NCBI GenBank assembly: GCA_019096065.1
Contig: JAGUCH010000006.1
Span: forward strand, 826,001-890,000
Direction of reading: 5' to 3'
From: Paracyclopina nana
Taxonomy: Eukaryota > Arthropoda > Copepoda > Cyclopoida > Cyclopettidae
Length of the DNA stretch: 64,000 bases
A program made the position numbers and the translations under genes. Each line of letters opens with the position of its first letter. Positions within the stretch are counted from its first letter, which is position 1. The notes beneath the pieces are model-generated. The model was not told the DNA's origin, did not search any database, and saw nothing but the letters and a program-made list of their open reading frames with translations. This document shows, in pieces, positions 42,219-53,500 of the stretch.

Positions 42219-43758
42219 GTCTTGCTGCTGTTGCATTGGGTGCAAAATGGCAAAAAAGTTAATTTCTTCTGAAGCCACAAAATTGCTAAAGATTTTGTGG
42301 GTGAACCTCAAAAACTCCACCAACTCTCTACAAACCTTTTGACCTTTTCTCAAACTGATACTTTTTTACCAATCTGGTCTCCTTGGGAAAACCATAATGA
42401 ATAAATTAATATCGCAGCAGAGAATGAGGATGGAAAAGTTTGGAATTGATTTTGGTCCATCTCTAAGCTTAGATTATGGCCAGGAACGTGTCGAGAAGCA
42501 TCTGTGACAAATTGCCTTTTTGACACAGAGGTCTTGAAAAAAAAACGAGACAAAATGCTGCCATTGCCTGGCACGAGGCTCCCTTCTGAGGCCTGATTTA
42601 TGCTGGCCATCAATGAGGTCGTGTGGTGGCTGGCTGCAAGAGAGTGAGGGTGATTAACTTTAAGTAATGAGCCATAATATTTGGCAAAACAAGCAAGGAA
42701 AAGACCACCCAAAGCTCTTATTGTTTTAAAAGTGCAATATTTCAATGACGGTGAAATTATTGCACACAGCCAATTATTTCAAGTTCATGCATTGCTCCTC
42801 GCACTTTTTTATGACTAGGAAAAAGTGTGTCAAATTGCTTGGACCAAAATTGAGCCATCATTACTCAAAAAAGGCTACACTTCTTGTAGCGTAATTTCAA
42901 GCATTGTTGACCTGAGGCTCAATAATGGAGGCTAAACGATGCACAAATGCAGTTCTGGCAAAAAAAATGGCAGAAAAATGTTTTTGCATTTGTGGTCCAT
43001 CTTCTCTATTTCCAGAGTGAAAAATAGATCCATCAATTATTCACAGTTGGCATTTAGAGCACCGGAAGATGGGGAGAGCTATTTTTTTCCATTGGTCAGA
43101 CTGCCATGCTTTTTAAAGAACCTTGAATGCATATTCTATTTTTATGGGACAACCACATGCATCTTGGTTGCCAATTTTTCCGTTGGACCCATTTTTTTTG
43201 GGGTCTTTCATTTATCTGCTCCAATCAATTTCAAAAAGCTCATTTCTGACTGCCAACAAAATTGTGTTTCCTGGAAGATTTCCATGCTTGAAAAAGATTC
43301 ATTGCAATCATAAAGGTTGATAAGTAGCTCACCAAGTCACGACTCAGCTGGATTTGTCGAAATAACAACCATCAATTTTCTAATCACTTCACTAGAATTA
43401 CTACCATGAAATGCCTCTATGTTGCTATTGGTATCGAGTGAGAGGGAAAAATGGAGGCATGAGATGTAGGAGTTTTGGAGCTTCTTTTATTTGCAACAGC
43501 ATCGTGTCATGAAAATGGAGAACAACAGGTCACGACTATGGCACGAATAAAAGAATGACTAGAGCAACAATAACGTATATAAAGTGTGTATAGGGAATTA
43601 ATAATCGGACCAAACAAAGTTAAAAAATTAGGATCGAGAAGGAGAGAGATTTTCCACTATGGACCATAATAATACACAAGCATTCATCCACAAATATTTT
43701 AGATTGATGGCATATATGAGCAGCAAACAAAAGGACTAGAGAGAGATCAGATCGAATT
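42219..43758. other. gene-free stretch
   Basis: No recognisable gene. Two open frames (42350-42745, minus, 131 aa; 42939-43313, plus, 124 aa) lack motifs and splice support. Confidence 0.45.
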
Positions 43759-44654
43759 CTAGCCTTGGGATCTGCGGCCTTGTCTTCCCTGTTGACGGCG
43801 ACCTCCTTGACGACGTCCTTGACGACGAGCCTGTCTGGCCTCAACGACAGCCTCTCCACCATTGGCGTATTGGGCTTGCTTGGCCTCAGCTCCAGCGTTG
43901 TAGGTTGGCACGGGGGGAGCCTCTTCATAAGCAGGGAGTCGTTCTTCAACAACTTCAGAGGGAGCTCCATAGGATGCTTGAGCCTCAGATCCGGAAGCGG
44001 CAGCTCGTTCGGCAGCAATGTCGTCGTTGAGGCTGTAGAGGCCTTCGGCTTCGGAGCAGTCAAAGTTGAACCACCAGTCGCAGATGAAGTAGTTCTGGTT
44101 GAAGATGGTTCCATTGGGGCAGAGGAAGGAGTACTTGGACAGACCTCCTTGTCCGTCAGCGGTGCAAATGTGGAAAACTTGGCATTGGGCCTCGGGGTCA
44201 GCGTAGTATCCTGAAAATGGGAAAGACGAATGTAGTAAATTAATAAAACAGACTTAATATATGCGGACCTCCGTCCACTTGTCCTTCGCAAGAAAAGGCC
44301 GACTCAGGGACTTCAGCAAAGATGGGGTAATCTTCGCCGGGGACTCCGGGAATGTTGGCAGCCAGTGCAGCAAGCTCGGGGTCAGCTCCGCGGCTATCAA
44401 CGCCAGAGGCTGCTCCATAGTTGTCTAGTGGGGGTGCAGATGCTCCATAGCCTCCAAGGGGTGCAGCCTCTTGTCGTCCATTTCTGCGAGCCTGTCGTTG
44501 GCCTCCGCTATGTCGGTGGCCAACTCCATCAGCCAGGGCAAACCCAACGAGTCCTAACAAAAGGTGAAGAGTGAGGATCTGGATGTACTATACAGTAGGG
44601 GTAAAGAGAGGGGTTAAAGAATGGGGTACCGAGGATCAGGCAGAAGGGCCTCAT
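43759..44654 (-). CDS. secreted cuticle protein with one chitin-binding type-2 domain (paralogue B)
   Basis: Three exons: 44630-44654 (25 nt), 44269-44553 and 43759-44210, with both introns in phase 1 exactly as in paralogue A, giving 253 aa. The signal peptide MRPFCLILGLVGFALA is followed by an Arg/His/Gln-rich stretch and PLGGYGASAPPLDNYGAA. The ChtBD2 domain has all six cysteines and is nearly identical to that of A (GYYADPEAQCQVFHICTADG). After it comes EGLYSLNDDIAAER, also shared with A. The C-terminus is Ala/Glu/Tyr-rich and ends in an Arg/Gln/Gly-rich tail (RRQGRRQGGRRQQGRQG). Known role: chitin binding in cuticle. It is 110 residues shorter than A, mainly in the spacers. Confidence 0.92.
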
Positions 44655-45702
44655 GATGAATCAGAGCAGAAGAAGATGCGATGCTCAACTGACCTGGTCA
44701 ACCTGGAGTAAGTCAGTTTTATAGCTATGGCGTACGTACGTACGTGAGAGCTCGCGCTGCAGCAATTCGAAATGCGCTCTTTTGAGCAAGTTAGTGTGAA
44801 TATCGATCTACTTGTGGCTTCTTCAGTTGCGTGGCGGCCGGGAGGTCATGCTAAATCGGGAGTCTTGAAAAAGGAGGAGAAGAGGTGCTTTTTGGGAGCA
44901 ACGCATCATCATCGGCGCGTCGCACGTCAATCGGCCCATGCGCGGAGCTGATGGATCGCGACGCGTCGGACGCAACGCGAATTCGTGCGCGTGCGTCGAG
45001 ACAAAACCGGAGGAAGAGTTGTGGCACCCGACAATGAACGCGCATAGCCCCAATTGATGGCTAAGCTGGCTCATAAAATAATTGTGATTGACTAGAGGGT
45101 TTATATTGAAGAGTTATGTGCTTGTCTAGCTTCCAATGTGTCTTCATTCATTTTTTAGGGCGTCGCAAGGTTTGACTTTCAAGGCTGATTGATGGGCTGG
45201 AGTCATTGTCCAGAATTGGAATAGTGTCTTGTTGCACAGTTTTTAATGGTCTGAGTGTAATTAAAATGGGAGCTTCATTATGTGTTCTTTGCCAGGAGGA
45301 AATATAGTGGATCTGAAGAATTGATAATTGTACGTTCTGGATCCTCAGATGCGCACACAACGTTGCACTTCAGGTGTTTTTTTAAGCAAAATCATTAGAT
45401 GCTCTTGCAAATAGTTCTTCTTCCTGCTCAACGCAATTTTTATAGCATATCATTCCTACGAAGTTCATGGTGATCGCATGGTTCGCATAAAATCACCCGG
45501 AGGAGGCTTCCATTTAAAGGATCTAATTGTGAGCTCACTATATGGGTGTAATGATGATCCCCAGTGTGCATCAGAGAAAGGTGAACTTTACATACTAACC
45601 CTAAAGTTCAAAGGCCACATCGGTGTAAATTGATTGGGCGAGAGCTCCAAGGTGTTTACGATTTATCTTGAGAAAAAACGTAAACTGTATACGCAGATAC
45701 TG
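44655..45702. other. gene-free stretch between paralogue B and the duplicated membrane-protein gene
   Basis: Contains the promoter of paralogue B (a gtacgtacgtacgt run lies near 44731-44744), then AT-rich DNA without a supportable gene. It could contain a 5' exon of the membrane-protein gene, but none was recognised. Confidence 0.45.
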
Positions 45703-45743
45703 ATCATCCAGTTGCACCAGCTACAGCTTTCCATGCGCATAGT

Positions 45744-46058
45744 ATGCGATGTAGCAACTACACAGATTGCTTCTTTTACGAGGACTGCGAGCCTGATCCT
45801 CGAGGCCTCGCATGTCGAGGCCAATGTGAACTCTCAGCATGGTTCATTTCTGCCATAGTGTGGATCATAGTGGGCATGTTGTGCCTATTAGTGGCCTGTT
45901 TGCGGTGCAACTTTTGCCCCCTGTATCGATACCTCGTGGACCGAGGCAGCAACCTGCGAATGATGAACAAAGCTCCTGCGTCTTCAGTTCGGAAAAATAT
46001 GGCGACCACATTTGAAGAGGTCGTGCTTGTACGCAGCCTCTCTGAGCACAATAAATGA
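45744..46058 (+). CDS. small Cys-rich single-pass membrane protein, copy 1
   Basis: 104 aa, single exon, not recognised. Layout: a Cys-rich, Tyr/Asp-rich N-terminal part (six Cys in ~28 residues: MRCSNYTDCFFYEDC...), a membrane segment (WFISAIVWIIVGMLCLLVACL), then a Cys pair (RCNFCPLYRY) and a polar tail with Ser/Arg and VVLVRS. There is no cleavable signal peptide in front, so it is a signal-anchor protein unless an unseen 5' exon exists. The 3' end is unusual: the last codons AAT AAA TGA contain the poly(A) signal AATAAA. A frame-open region before the ATG lacks another start. Copy 2 follows at 46140. Confidence 0.75.
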   Translation: MRCSNYTDCFFYEDCEPDPRGLACRGQCELSAWFISAIVWIIVGMLCLLVACLRCNFCPLYRYLVDRGSNLRMMNKAPASSVRKNMATTFEEVVLVRSLSEHNK

Positions 46059-46139
46059 TTTACAATCGTAACTCAGTTCATCATTTATATTTATTTATCA
46101 TCTAGTTGCACCAGCTACAGCTTTCCATGCGCATATAGT

Positions 46140-46454
46140 ATGCGATGTAGCAACTACACAGATTGCTTCTTTTACGAGGACTGCAAGCCTGATCCTCGAG
46201 GCCTCGCATGTCGAGGCCAGTGTGAACTCTCAGCATCGTTCATTTCTGCCATAGTGTGGATCCTAGTGGGCATGTTGTGCCTATTAGTGGCCTGTTTGCA
46301 GTGCAACTTTTGCCCCCTGTATCGATACCACATGGACCGAGGCAGCAACCTGCGAATGATGAACAAAGCTCCTGCGTCTTCAGTTCGAAAAAATATGGCG
46401 ACCACATTTGAAGAGGTCGTGCTTGTACGCAGCCTATCTGAGCACAATAAATGA
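46140..46454 (+). CDS. small Cys-rich single-pass membrane protein, copy 2
   Basis: 104 aa, with the same layout as copy 1 and about six substitutions (Glu to Lys in the first loop, Trp to Ser before the membrane segment, Leu-Val to His-Met after it). All cysteines are kept. The frame is intact and its AATAAA poly(A) signal again overlaps the stop codon. Conserved cysteines and an intact frame suggest that both copies are expressed, though recent duplication would give the same look. Confidence 0.75.
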   Translation: MRCSNYTDCFFYEDCKPDPRGLACRGQCELSASFISAIVWILVGMLCLLVACLQCNFCPLYRYHMDRGSNLRMMNKAPASSVRKNMATTFEEVVLVRSLSEHNK

Positions 46455-46625
46455 TTTACAATCTTAACTCAATTCATCATTTATATTTATTGGGAGGTCT
46501 ACCACACAGTTATTATTTAGGAAGGAGGAAATAAATAGAGGAATAAATGCACAGTGTCGAATGCCTCTCAAAAAGGTGTTTGAGCAAGAAAATGAGAAGA
46601 AATGCCCAAGGTGGGTTGGTGGTGC

Positions 46626-47598
46626 TTAGTTGCCTCCATAAGCAGGCTGCCTTTCTTCGACGGCCTCAGAAGGGGCACCGTAAAGGCCGGCAGGCTCAGC
46701 AGCCCTGGCCTCAACGACAGGTGCTCCGTATTCGGCAGGTGCGGATCCGGCAGCGTCGAGATCTCTGGCCTCAGCCAGTCTAGCATCAGCAGACTCTCTC
46801 TCGGCCTGAAGCTCAGCATTTCTGGACTCGGCGAGAGCCTCAGCAGCGCTGCAGTCAACGTTGAACCACCAGTCGCAGATGAAGTATTGCTGGTTGAAGA
46901 TGGTTCCATTGGGGCAGAGGAAGGAGTACTTGGAGAGTCCTCCTTGTCCGTCAGCACTGCAGATGTGGAAAACCTGGCACTGAGCCTCGGAGTCAGCGTA
47001 GTATCCTGAAAATTGTCGGATTTTGAAAAAATTGCTAGTTTTGTGCTCGTCGCCATGGCATATGACAAAATTCGAAAAAAACCAATGCATGCGCAATTTG
47101 ATACCCAAATTGGTGGTTTACCTCCATTAACTTGTCCTTCGCAAGAGAATGCAGTCTCAGGAGCTTCAGCAAAGATAGGGTAATCTTCGCCAGGAATGCC
47201 TGGAACAGATTTCATCAGCATGTCCAAGGGATCTCCGCCAGCCTCTTCAGACCTGGCATCAAGGGAGGAGGCCTCAGCGCTTAAGTCATTATAGCTAGCC
47301 AAGCCCTCGTCAGCATAGGATGGCAATGACTCCTCTCCACTCCTGATGTCGAGGGTCTCTTCAGAAGGAGCTCCATACAGAGTTTCAGCAGGGGCTCCGT
47401 AGCCAGTGTTGATTTGCCTACTTTTCCGGACTGCTGTACGACCATGAGCCACGACAGCGACGGCAGCTTAAAAATCGATGAGGTAGCATAATTGAGGTTA
47501 ATTGTTTCAGCAGGGCAACAAAACAGATTAAGGAACTAATTGAAGCCGAAAATAATCACGCAAAGTGATCTCTTACCAAGAATGATGAACCACCTCAT
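46626..47598 (-). CDS. secreted cuticle protein with one chitin-binding type-2 domain (paralogue C)
   Basis: Three exons: 47577-47598 (22 nt), 47122-47466 and 46626-47005. Both introns are in phase 1 at the same places as in A and B, giving 248 aa. The signal peptide is MRWFIILAAVAVVAHG. The spacer before the domain has YGAPAE/YGAPSE repeats. The ChtBD2 domain retains six cysteines (GYYADSEAQCQVFHICSADG). The C-terminal part differs from A and B: Ala/Glu/Arg-rich and probably helical (ALAESRNAELQAERESADAR), then YGAP repeats, with no Arg/Gly tail. Known role: chitin binding in cuticle or peritrophic-like layers. Confidence 0.92.
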
Positions 47599-49320
47599 GA
47601 TGTCTAATATCTCCTTGAGTTGAAGTGAGTAGTCAGTGGTGATCAGTGGTCAAACGTTGACTGAGGCCACCAAAAATCGTTCCCTTTGACTAAATATCCC
47701 AATATTTCCTGCGTACGTACGACGACCGTGATGCGTCGCTTCACGTCGAGAGTCGTCGTCTTGGGGTCAGACCGTCGCGTCGTCAGTGCTCAGGGTGACG
47801 ATGATGATGGTCATGGACGCGAACTTCATCCCTCGCCAAGATGCCTATTTGAAGAAGATACCACCGGCCACTGCTATGTGGTCAGCGAGGCGAGCGCGCG
47901 CGGCCGGGCGCCTAATTTACCTTATGGTATAATGGTATACATATAGTAAAAACTTGGACTTAGGAAATGCCCACAGATTGATGATCTGGGATCATTGATG
48001 ATCCTCGTCAAATTGCATAGGTATACATACGTAAATTCCGCCCTCAAACTGGAAATTACAGTAGCCAATATAACTACTACAATTCCTGGCTTTAACTGGT
48101 ATACATAGGGTAAAATTGAGGTACCTTTGGGAATTTTGTGAGGCAAAAGGCAAGGCACGAAATTGGATTTTGGGCAAAATCGTTGGTTGTCGTGATGGAA
48201 TAATTTGGATAGGTGAGATGGAGTTGTTACTCACGATTATATACATATTGAGGTGACATCGAAGAAGCATAGTATACTATTGTGCAGTTTCATGGTAAGA
48301 GGTGAAACTCTGCCAACGATTGCTCGAGGCGTCGCGTTTTTGTGACCCGAGAGATCATTTTGTGTCCAAGGTCATGATTCAGCCATGACGAAAGTGGGGT
48401 AGTCATCATATTCATAACTTACAGATTGCCCCCATGTGTCACAGTTGACGTTCACGCTCAGTATGGAGCCTCACGAGGCTGCTGCTTCATTAGCATGATG
48501 AGGACAGAGTTTTAGCACTTTTTTACGATGCAAGAAGAAGAAGACTTCATGAATGAACTACATAGTAAATGTTATTAAAAGCATCAAATTCTTGAGCTCA
48601 CGTGGAGCTGCCATCCGGATTCTTTCGAAAATGCCAAGTTCTAATACCGAAAGAGAAAGGTAATCCAGCCTGATAATTGGGCATCAGTCTGACCCTGAAG
48701 CTCACAATTGCCCCATGAAATAAGAGAAAATGATTGCAAATATATGCATAAAAACCGAACTGAGGTTTTGGCCCATTAGTATGATGATTTTTGAGAGACG
48801 ACCATTTGTTATAATATTTTTCAGTCTCTATTTCTTATTTCATGAATGAGACTGGAAAATATCTGATTTGAAGGCAGAAGAAGAGAGGCATATGCCATTT
48901 TTCTTGGCCTTCGCTGGATTTTATATGCTATATACTCAGTATGGGCTTGGGCATCACGCTGCGTTGTTACTTTTTCGGCTAATTTTTGTGTGTAAGAAGT
49001 CATCGTGTTTCATGGAATTGACCGGACATGCTTTTCATATAGCAACCTTGACGCTTTTTCCATTGAAGTTCATCATAATAACAGGCAAGGCCACGCTATG
49101 AGCAAACAGGCAACACGGCCGCCATCTTCATCATCGTACCTTAGTTGTTATTAATTGTCCAAATTCACGCTGCGCATCGATCATTTGGGAGTCAAGAGTG
49201 GCCAATTTCCAGCCTTTTCCAATAGAATTTTGGTTATATACCGCTCGAACTTGGCAAAATGGTTTGATTTTCCATTTGTTGGAGAAGAGCCATAAAATGC
49301 ATTTTTGGCAAACATCAGCT
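47599..49320. other. gene-free stretch upstream of paralogue C
   Basis: Holds the promoter of paralogue C at its left. The rest is AT-rich with short unsupported frames. No RNA gene was recognised. Confidence 0.5.
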
Positions 49321-50267
49321 AGGGCGATCCCATATTCGAATTTTTAGTCAAGTTACCTAGCTAAAACAGCAACCTTACTTGATCAGTTAAGTTCAGCTTG
49401 TTCTAGCCAAGTTCGGTTCGTTTTAGCAATGTTCAGTTGACCGCTGAGCTGACATGCCAACGTGTTGTACATCATCAGCTGATGAGCAAAGTTAGCTTTT
49501 CTCAATTGGGCTTTGCTCACGGTGTAGTTACATTTTTCCGAATAATGTAAAAAAGATGGCATTAGAAGTAACCTCCGATTCTTTTTCAAAGTCGCTTAAA
49601 CTAGTTCGTCGCATAATCGTTATCATTTGGCTTTTTGACTTTAAAAAACGAAATATTTGGCGTTTTTGTCAAGAAAGGAGAGATTTTCTGCATGTTACAG
49701 AGAGCACCACCGTGTATTAAGAGTGATTTTCCTGGGGAAATTGGCCTACAAAGCATGTAATTATTAATGAATTTGCCCTTAAAATGACTACAAAACAAGA
49801 TTAAAATTTGTCTTTCAAAAATTAGAATACTGAAATATTAGAGAAGGAGTTGAAATATATCTAATCTGGATGCTTTTAAAATTGATCGGAGGTTCAATAT
49901 TTTTAGATCGGGGCTAGTAGCGGGGCGGGTGCAAACAGAAACAGATCGAAATTCAATTTTCAGCCCGCTTAGCTTACACTGCTATTAGCTGGGGTATCAT
50001 TAGCTCCTCCTCGCGGCAAAAATCATTACTACCAGAGCCTCCGTGAGCAAAGCCCAATTAAGCGAGCTTCAGTTACTACGCATATGAGAACACTTTTTGT
50101 AGCTAAGTTCAGTTGCCAAACTGAACTTAGCTAGGCAAGCAAGCTAGTACTACATAAAATCAAGCTACGTTAAGTTCTACCTACATAAATATCTGGGAAC
50201 GGAACTGAACTAAACTTAACTTTTTACCCAACTTAACTTGACTAACAGGCCAATACCGGAACGCCCT
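49321..50267 (+). mobile_element. PIF/Harbinger-type MITE, copy 2 (interrupted)
   Basis: Same family and orientation as copy 1 (left end agggcgatcccatatt, right end gaacgccct inverted). The MITE sequence is split by a 548-bp insertion at 49508-50055. A clean target duplication could not be identified. Confidence 0.85.
49508..50055. mobile_element. nested non-autonomous DNA element inside MITE copy 2
   Basis: 548 bp with terminal inverted repeats gggctttgctcacgg (left) and ccgtgagcaaagccc (right), flanked by the 4-bp duplication aatt (49504-49507, 50056-50059). Copies 1 and 3 of the MITE show the uninterrupted site. It has no coding capacity. The family was not recognised. Confidence 0.85.
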
Positions 50268-50631
50268 ATCGCCTCGGCCTCAAGATATGACATTTGTTGC
50301 CATAATAAAGTCCTCTACCACTCTCTTTGCATATGAGGAATTTTTAAGGTGGTGGTCTCCTGATAAAATGTGGCATTCTCCAGCTTCATCACGTTTCAGC
50401 CATCTTGCAAAAAAGTGGGCAGCCAGCAGTTAAATAAGTGGCAAGATTGTCACAGCATGAAGCTGGAAATTGCACACAGTTAAGCCTTCTGCACGTCTGC
50501 AATTGATTCTTTACACTGGCATTAAGAAAAAAAACTGCCGTGTCAGGCCAACAGCTACAAGTTTATTGTACAGTCGTTTTTTGGCTTAATTAAAATCCGT
50601 TCCTGCTATAATTTTAGATAAATAAATCAGC

Positions 50632-51133
50632 CTAGATTGAGCTTCTTCTTCGTTTTTGAACAGACTCAATCCAGGTCGCAAAACAGACCACAAAGACTGT
50701 GCCTGAGCAAAAAGTAATCGATTTTTTTAGTGCCAACAGATTCGCCTTTTTGGAGTTGCTCACCTATGAAGATGATTTGAAAAAATCCCACAAATACTGG
50801 CTTTTCAAAGGCATAACTCACGAATTGGCTCACTAGCAGCTCTACAACTATGACTGCTATTATTATGATGTATTTTGTGGCATTACTACTTTCATCGGAT
50901 CCTAACATAAAAAATTGATATTACATCATTATAAATATCACACTTAAATGTACCTTTTGACCCAATTGTTGTTGCTGCAGCTGGCTCAAGATCCCCTAAA
51001 ATAAGTATACCACTTATAAAAGCGTAATAGTATACCTTGATGATAATTCGTGCATACCATTTTTAGCTTTGTCCAAATCTTCCGTTTGCCTCGTAGCTTC
51101 ACAGTTATCAATGCATATTATTTCTATAGACAT
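50632..51133 (-). CDS. small two-pass membrane protein (four exons)
   Basis: Not recognised. Built from splice sites: exons 51058-51133, 50954-50995, 50764-50901 and 50632-50702. All have GT-AG borders, and all three introns (60-62 nt) are in phase 1. The product is 108 aa. It begins MSIEIICIDNCEATR, then an Ala/Thr-rich segment with an N-glycosylation site (NAT). Two hydrophobic segments follow, TKYIIIIAVIVVELLVSQFV and VFVGFFQIIFIGTVFVVCFA; the second is created across the last splice. A basic tail ends it (QKRRRSSI). The consistent phase and the joined membrane segment argue for a real gene. A four-exon gene this small is easy to miss. Confidence 0.55.
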
Positions 51134-51228
51134 GATGAAGCTTCTCTCGCTTTTACATGACTAACAGTATGGCAAGATATTACCAGATTACAAGATGCTT
51201 TCTCAATTAACCGTGTGAATAATTATAG

Positions 51229-51510
51229 ATGGATATTGGAAATGGGGAGCAACCTCTTCTTGCAATGGAAGAAAATGCTTTTCGTGAGAATTATCTGCAT
51301 TCTTGCGAGAAGTACCAGTTATTTTTAGCTGGGGCCAAAGAAAAACGAATTTTTCAATGCTACTTGAATTTCTGTAGCATCACGGGCGGCATCTTTAAAC
51401 TGGATTCATGGAATAAATGCACATTTCAAGTATTTCTAAATATACTACGCATGAAATATGACCAAAAACGTACGGCCAGGATTTATTATATTACTGGGCA
51501 ACTGCAATGA
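51229..51510 (+). CDS. candidate ORF divergent from the small membrane-protein gene
   Basis: 93 codons starting MDIGNGEQPLLAMEEN, which looks like a genuine N-terminus. It contains a possible 51-nt in-frame intron (GTGAGA...TTTTTAG, about 51282-51332). The rest has no motif. It begins 95 bp from the divergent gene at 50632-51133. It may be only a first exon or not a gene. Confidence 0.22.
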   Translation: MDIGNGEQPLLAMEENAFRENYLHSCEKYQLFLAGAKEKRIFQCYLNFCSITGGIFKLDSWNKCTFQVFLNILRMKYDQKRTARIYYITGQLQ

Positions 51511-52663
51511 CAAGTGCATTTGGTAATTGGAAATGTGATACCTTTCGCCTTTTAATTGTAATACGCAAGAGCAACGCTTCAAAATTACAGCTCATATAGG
51601 AAAGATCTCTGGTAGAGAATTACTGCAAGGTCTCTGCAGCCAATATATACTATAAATAGTGGCATGACATGCCAACCACCAAGAGACCACCAACGATTAC
51701 CTTTAGGTGTGCAAAACCAAGACTAGACCCAAATATAGTACATTAGCCCAAATATCACTGAAGATTCTTGATCGCATCGCGTGTCCCTAAAAAATGGCTG
51801 TGATTTTAGACACCTCAATCTGGGCTTGTAACAAGTTCATCATCAAAAATCACTGGCGGACTGAAGGTCAAGTATTGCCATACAGTATACCTATATGGTA
51901 CATGATTATAGCATTTGGCCAATGATGTCCTCCTCTCGCGCGCTGGAATTCAGCAACAAGACAGATGTGAAGTTAAAGAGTAGCTAATCCAAAGTCGATC
52001 ACTGAATTGATGACCCAACAGGCTCCCCCAGGCTACGTTCATGTATATTCTGCTCCTGGACCCTCTTCTCTTTCTTCCTGGATGCAAGTCTTTTCCAAGC
52101 TACGGTGACGTGGATACCAGCAAGCCTAATTTGAGCAAATTGTGAATCTACATTCTTGCATGATACTATAAGCCTTGCATTTGAGCGTAAGAAACTATAG
52201 AGGGAGCTCATTTCCCGCATTTCAGAAAATTCCTCCACTGATCTTAGGCCCCTGAATGCAGCACCTTTTCCTACTACTTTTATACAAAAACTGATGATAT
52301 TGTAGCATAAAACCAAAATATGAGCTGTCATTTGAAGACATTTACAAAATGTTCCTGATTTCAGAGAATCTTCTCTTTGCCACAAACATAGTTCCGATGG
52401 ATATTGAGTTCTTGGGTGAATATGACATACACAAAAGGTGATTTTTTCACTAAAATTGCTGTTGAGAAAAATACTTATGAGTTTATTTTCATCATTTTTG
52501 AAAATACTGCATAGGTTTCAAGAAAAAGTCAAAAAACGTGATTTCCCATTGCTACGCCGCTGCGTTGATACTAGCTCTATTTTCACAATAGGGGGCGCTG
52601 TTTACCCTTGACGACAGGGACTATAGTATTTGCTAGTCAGAAAAATGAAATTATGCTACGGTA
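51511..52663. other. mostly gene-free stretch
   Basis: A minus-strand open frame at 51999-52385 (128 aa, basic, Ser/Arg-rich second half) might be an exon but has no motif or clear splice partner. The remainder is AT-rich DNA. Confidence 0.35.
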
Positions 52664-53056
52664 GCATATACATATTGACCTGTTAGTGAAGTTAAGTTAG
52701 GTAAAAAGTTAAGTTTAGTTCAGTTCCATTCCCAGATATTTATGTAGGTAGAACTTAACTTAGCTTAACTTTATGTAGTGGTAGCTTGCTTGCCTAGCTA
52801 AGTTAATTTGGCCAAACTGAACTCAGCTACAAAAAGAGTTCTCATTTGCGTTGTAACTGAAGCTCGCTCAATTGAGAAAAGGTAACTTCGCTCATCAGCT
52901 GCTGATGTACAACGCGTTGGCGTGTCAGCTCAGCGGTCAACTGAACATGGCTAAAACGAAACGAACTTGCCTAGAACAAGCTGAACTTAACTGATCAAGT
53001 AAGGTTGCTGTTTTAGCAAGGTAACTTGACTAAAGATTCGAATATGGGATCGCCCT
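52664..53056 (-). mobile_element. PIF/Harbinger-type MITE, copy 3 (reverse orientation, eroded left end)
   Basis: Reverse complement of copy 1 over most of its length. The right end aatatgggatcgccct is intact; the left end (atacatattgacctgttagt) has lost the terminal agggcg. It lies only 60 bp from the full Harbinger element. Confidence 0.8.
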
Positions 53057-53500
53057 ATAGTGGAAGTAGCTGCATTTTTTCGCAATCATCATCATGTGCG
53101 CGCAGTAATCTTCTCAAGGGCGTTCTCATATCGATTTTTGGTTAGACCAAAATTCATTTTAGTTGAACAAAAATGGATTTTTGCTCAGACAAAATAGCTT
53201 GCGTTCTCACGTAATGACTACGCAAATTGCCATGATTACCTAGGTTTATTTTGCTAGCACTGAACCAAGTTGGTTAAGCAAGATGGTTTTGATCACCAAA
53301 CCAATATTTTTCGATCTCACATAATTTATTTGCTCACACCAAGGCACAAATCTCAGTTTGTGGCTAGATGTTTCATACGAGACCTCAGCCAAATTTCAGC
53401 TGCTCCAAAAAGTAATTCTCATCTCACAATTCTAATTGTTGGTAAGTACCAAAATTCATTCTAATATTTTTGGAATCATTTGAGCTAAAATCATCAGGCA

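Larger units (their letters stand above)
45703..46491 (+). repeat. 394-396-bp tandem duplication carrying a whole gene
   Basis: Units 45703-46096 and 46097-46491 are highly similar over their whole length, including about 40 bp before the ATG and about 50 bp after the stop. Copy 2 has an extra ta in the leader. Confidence 0.92.
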
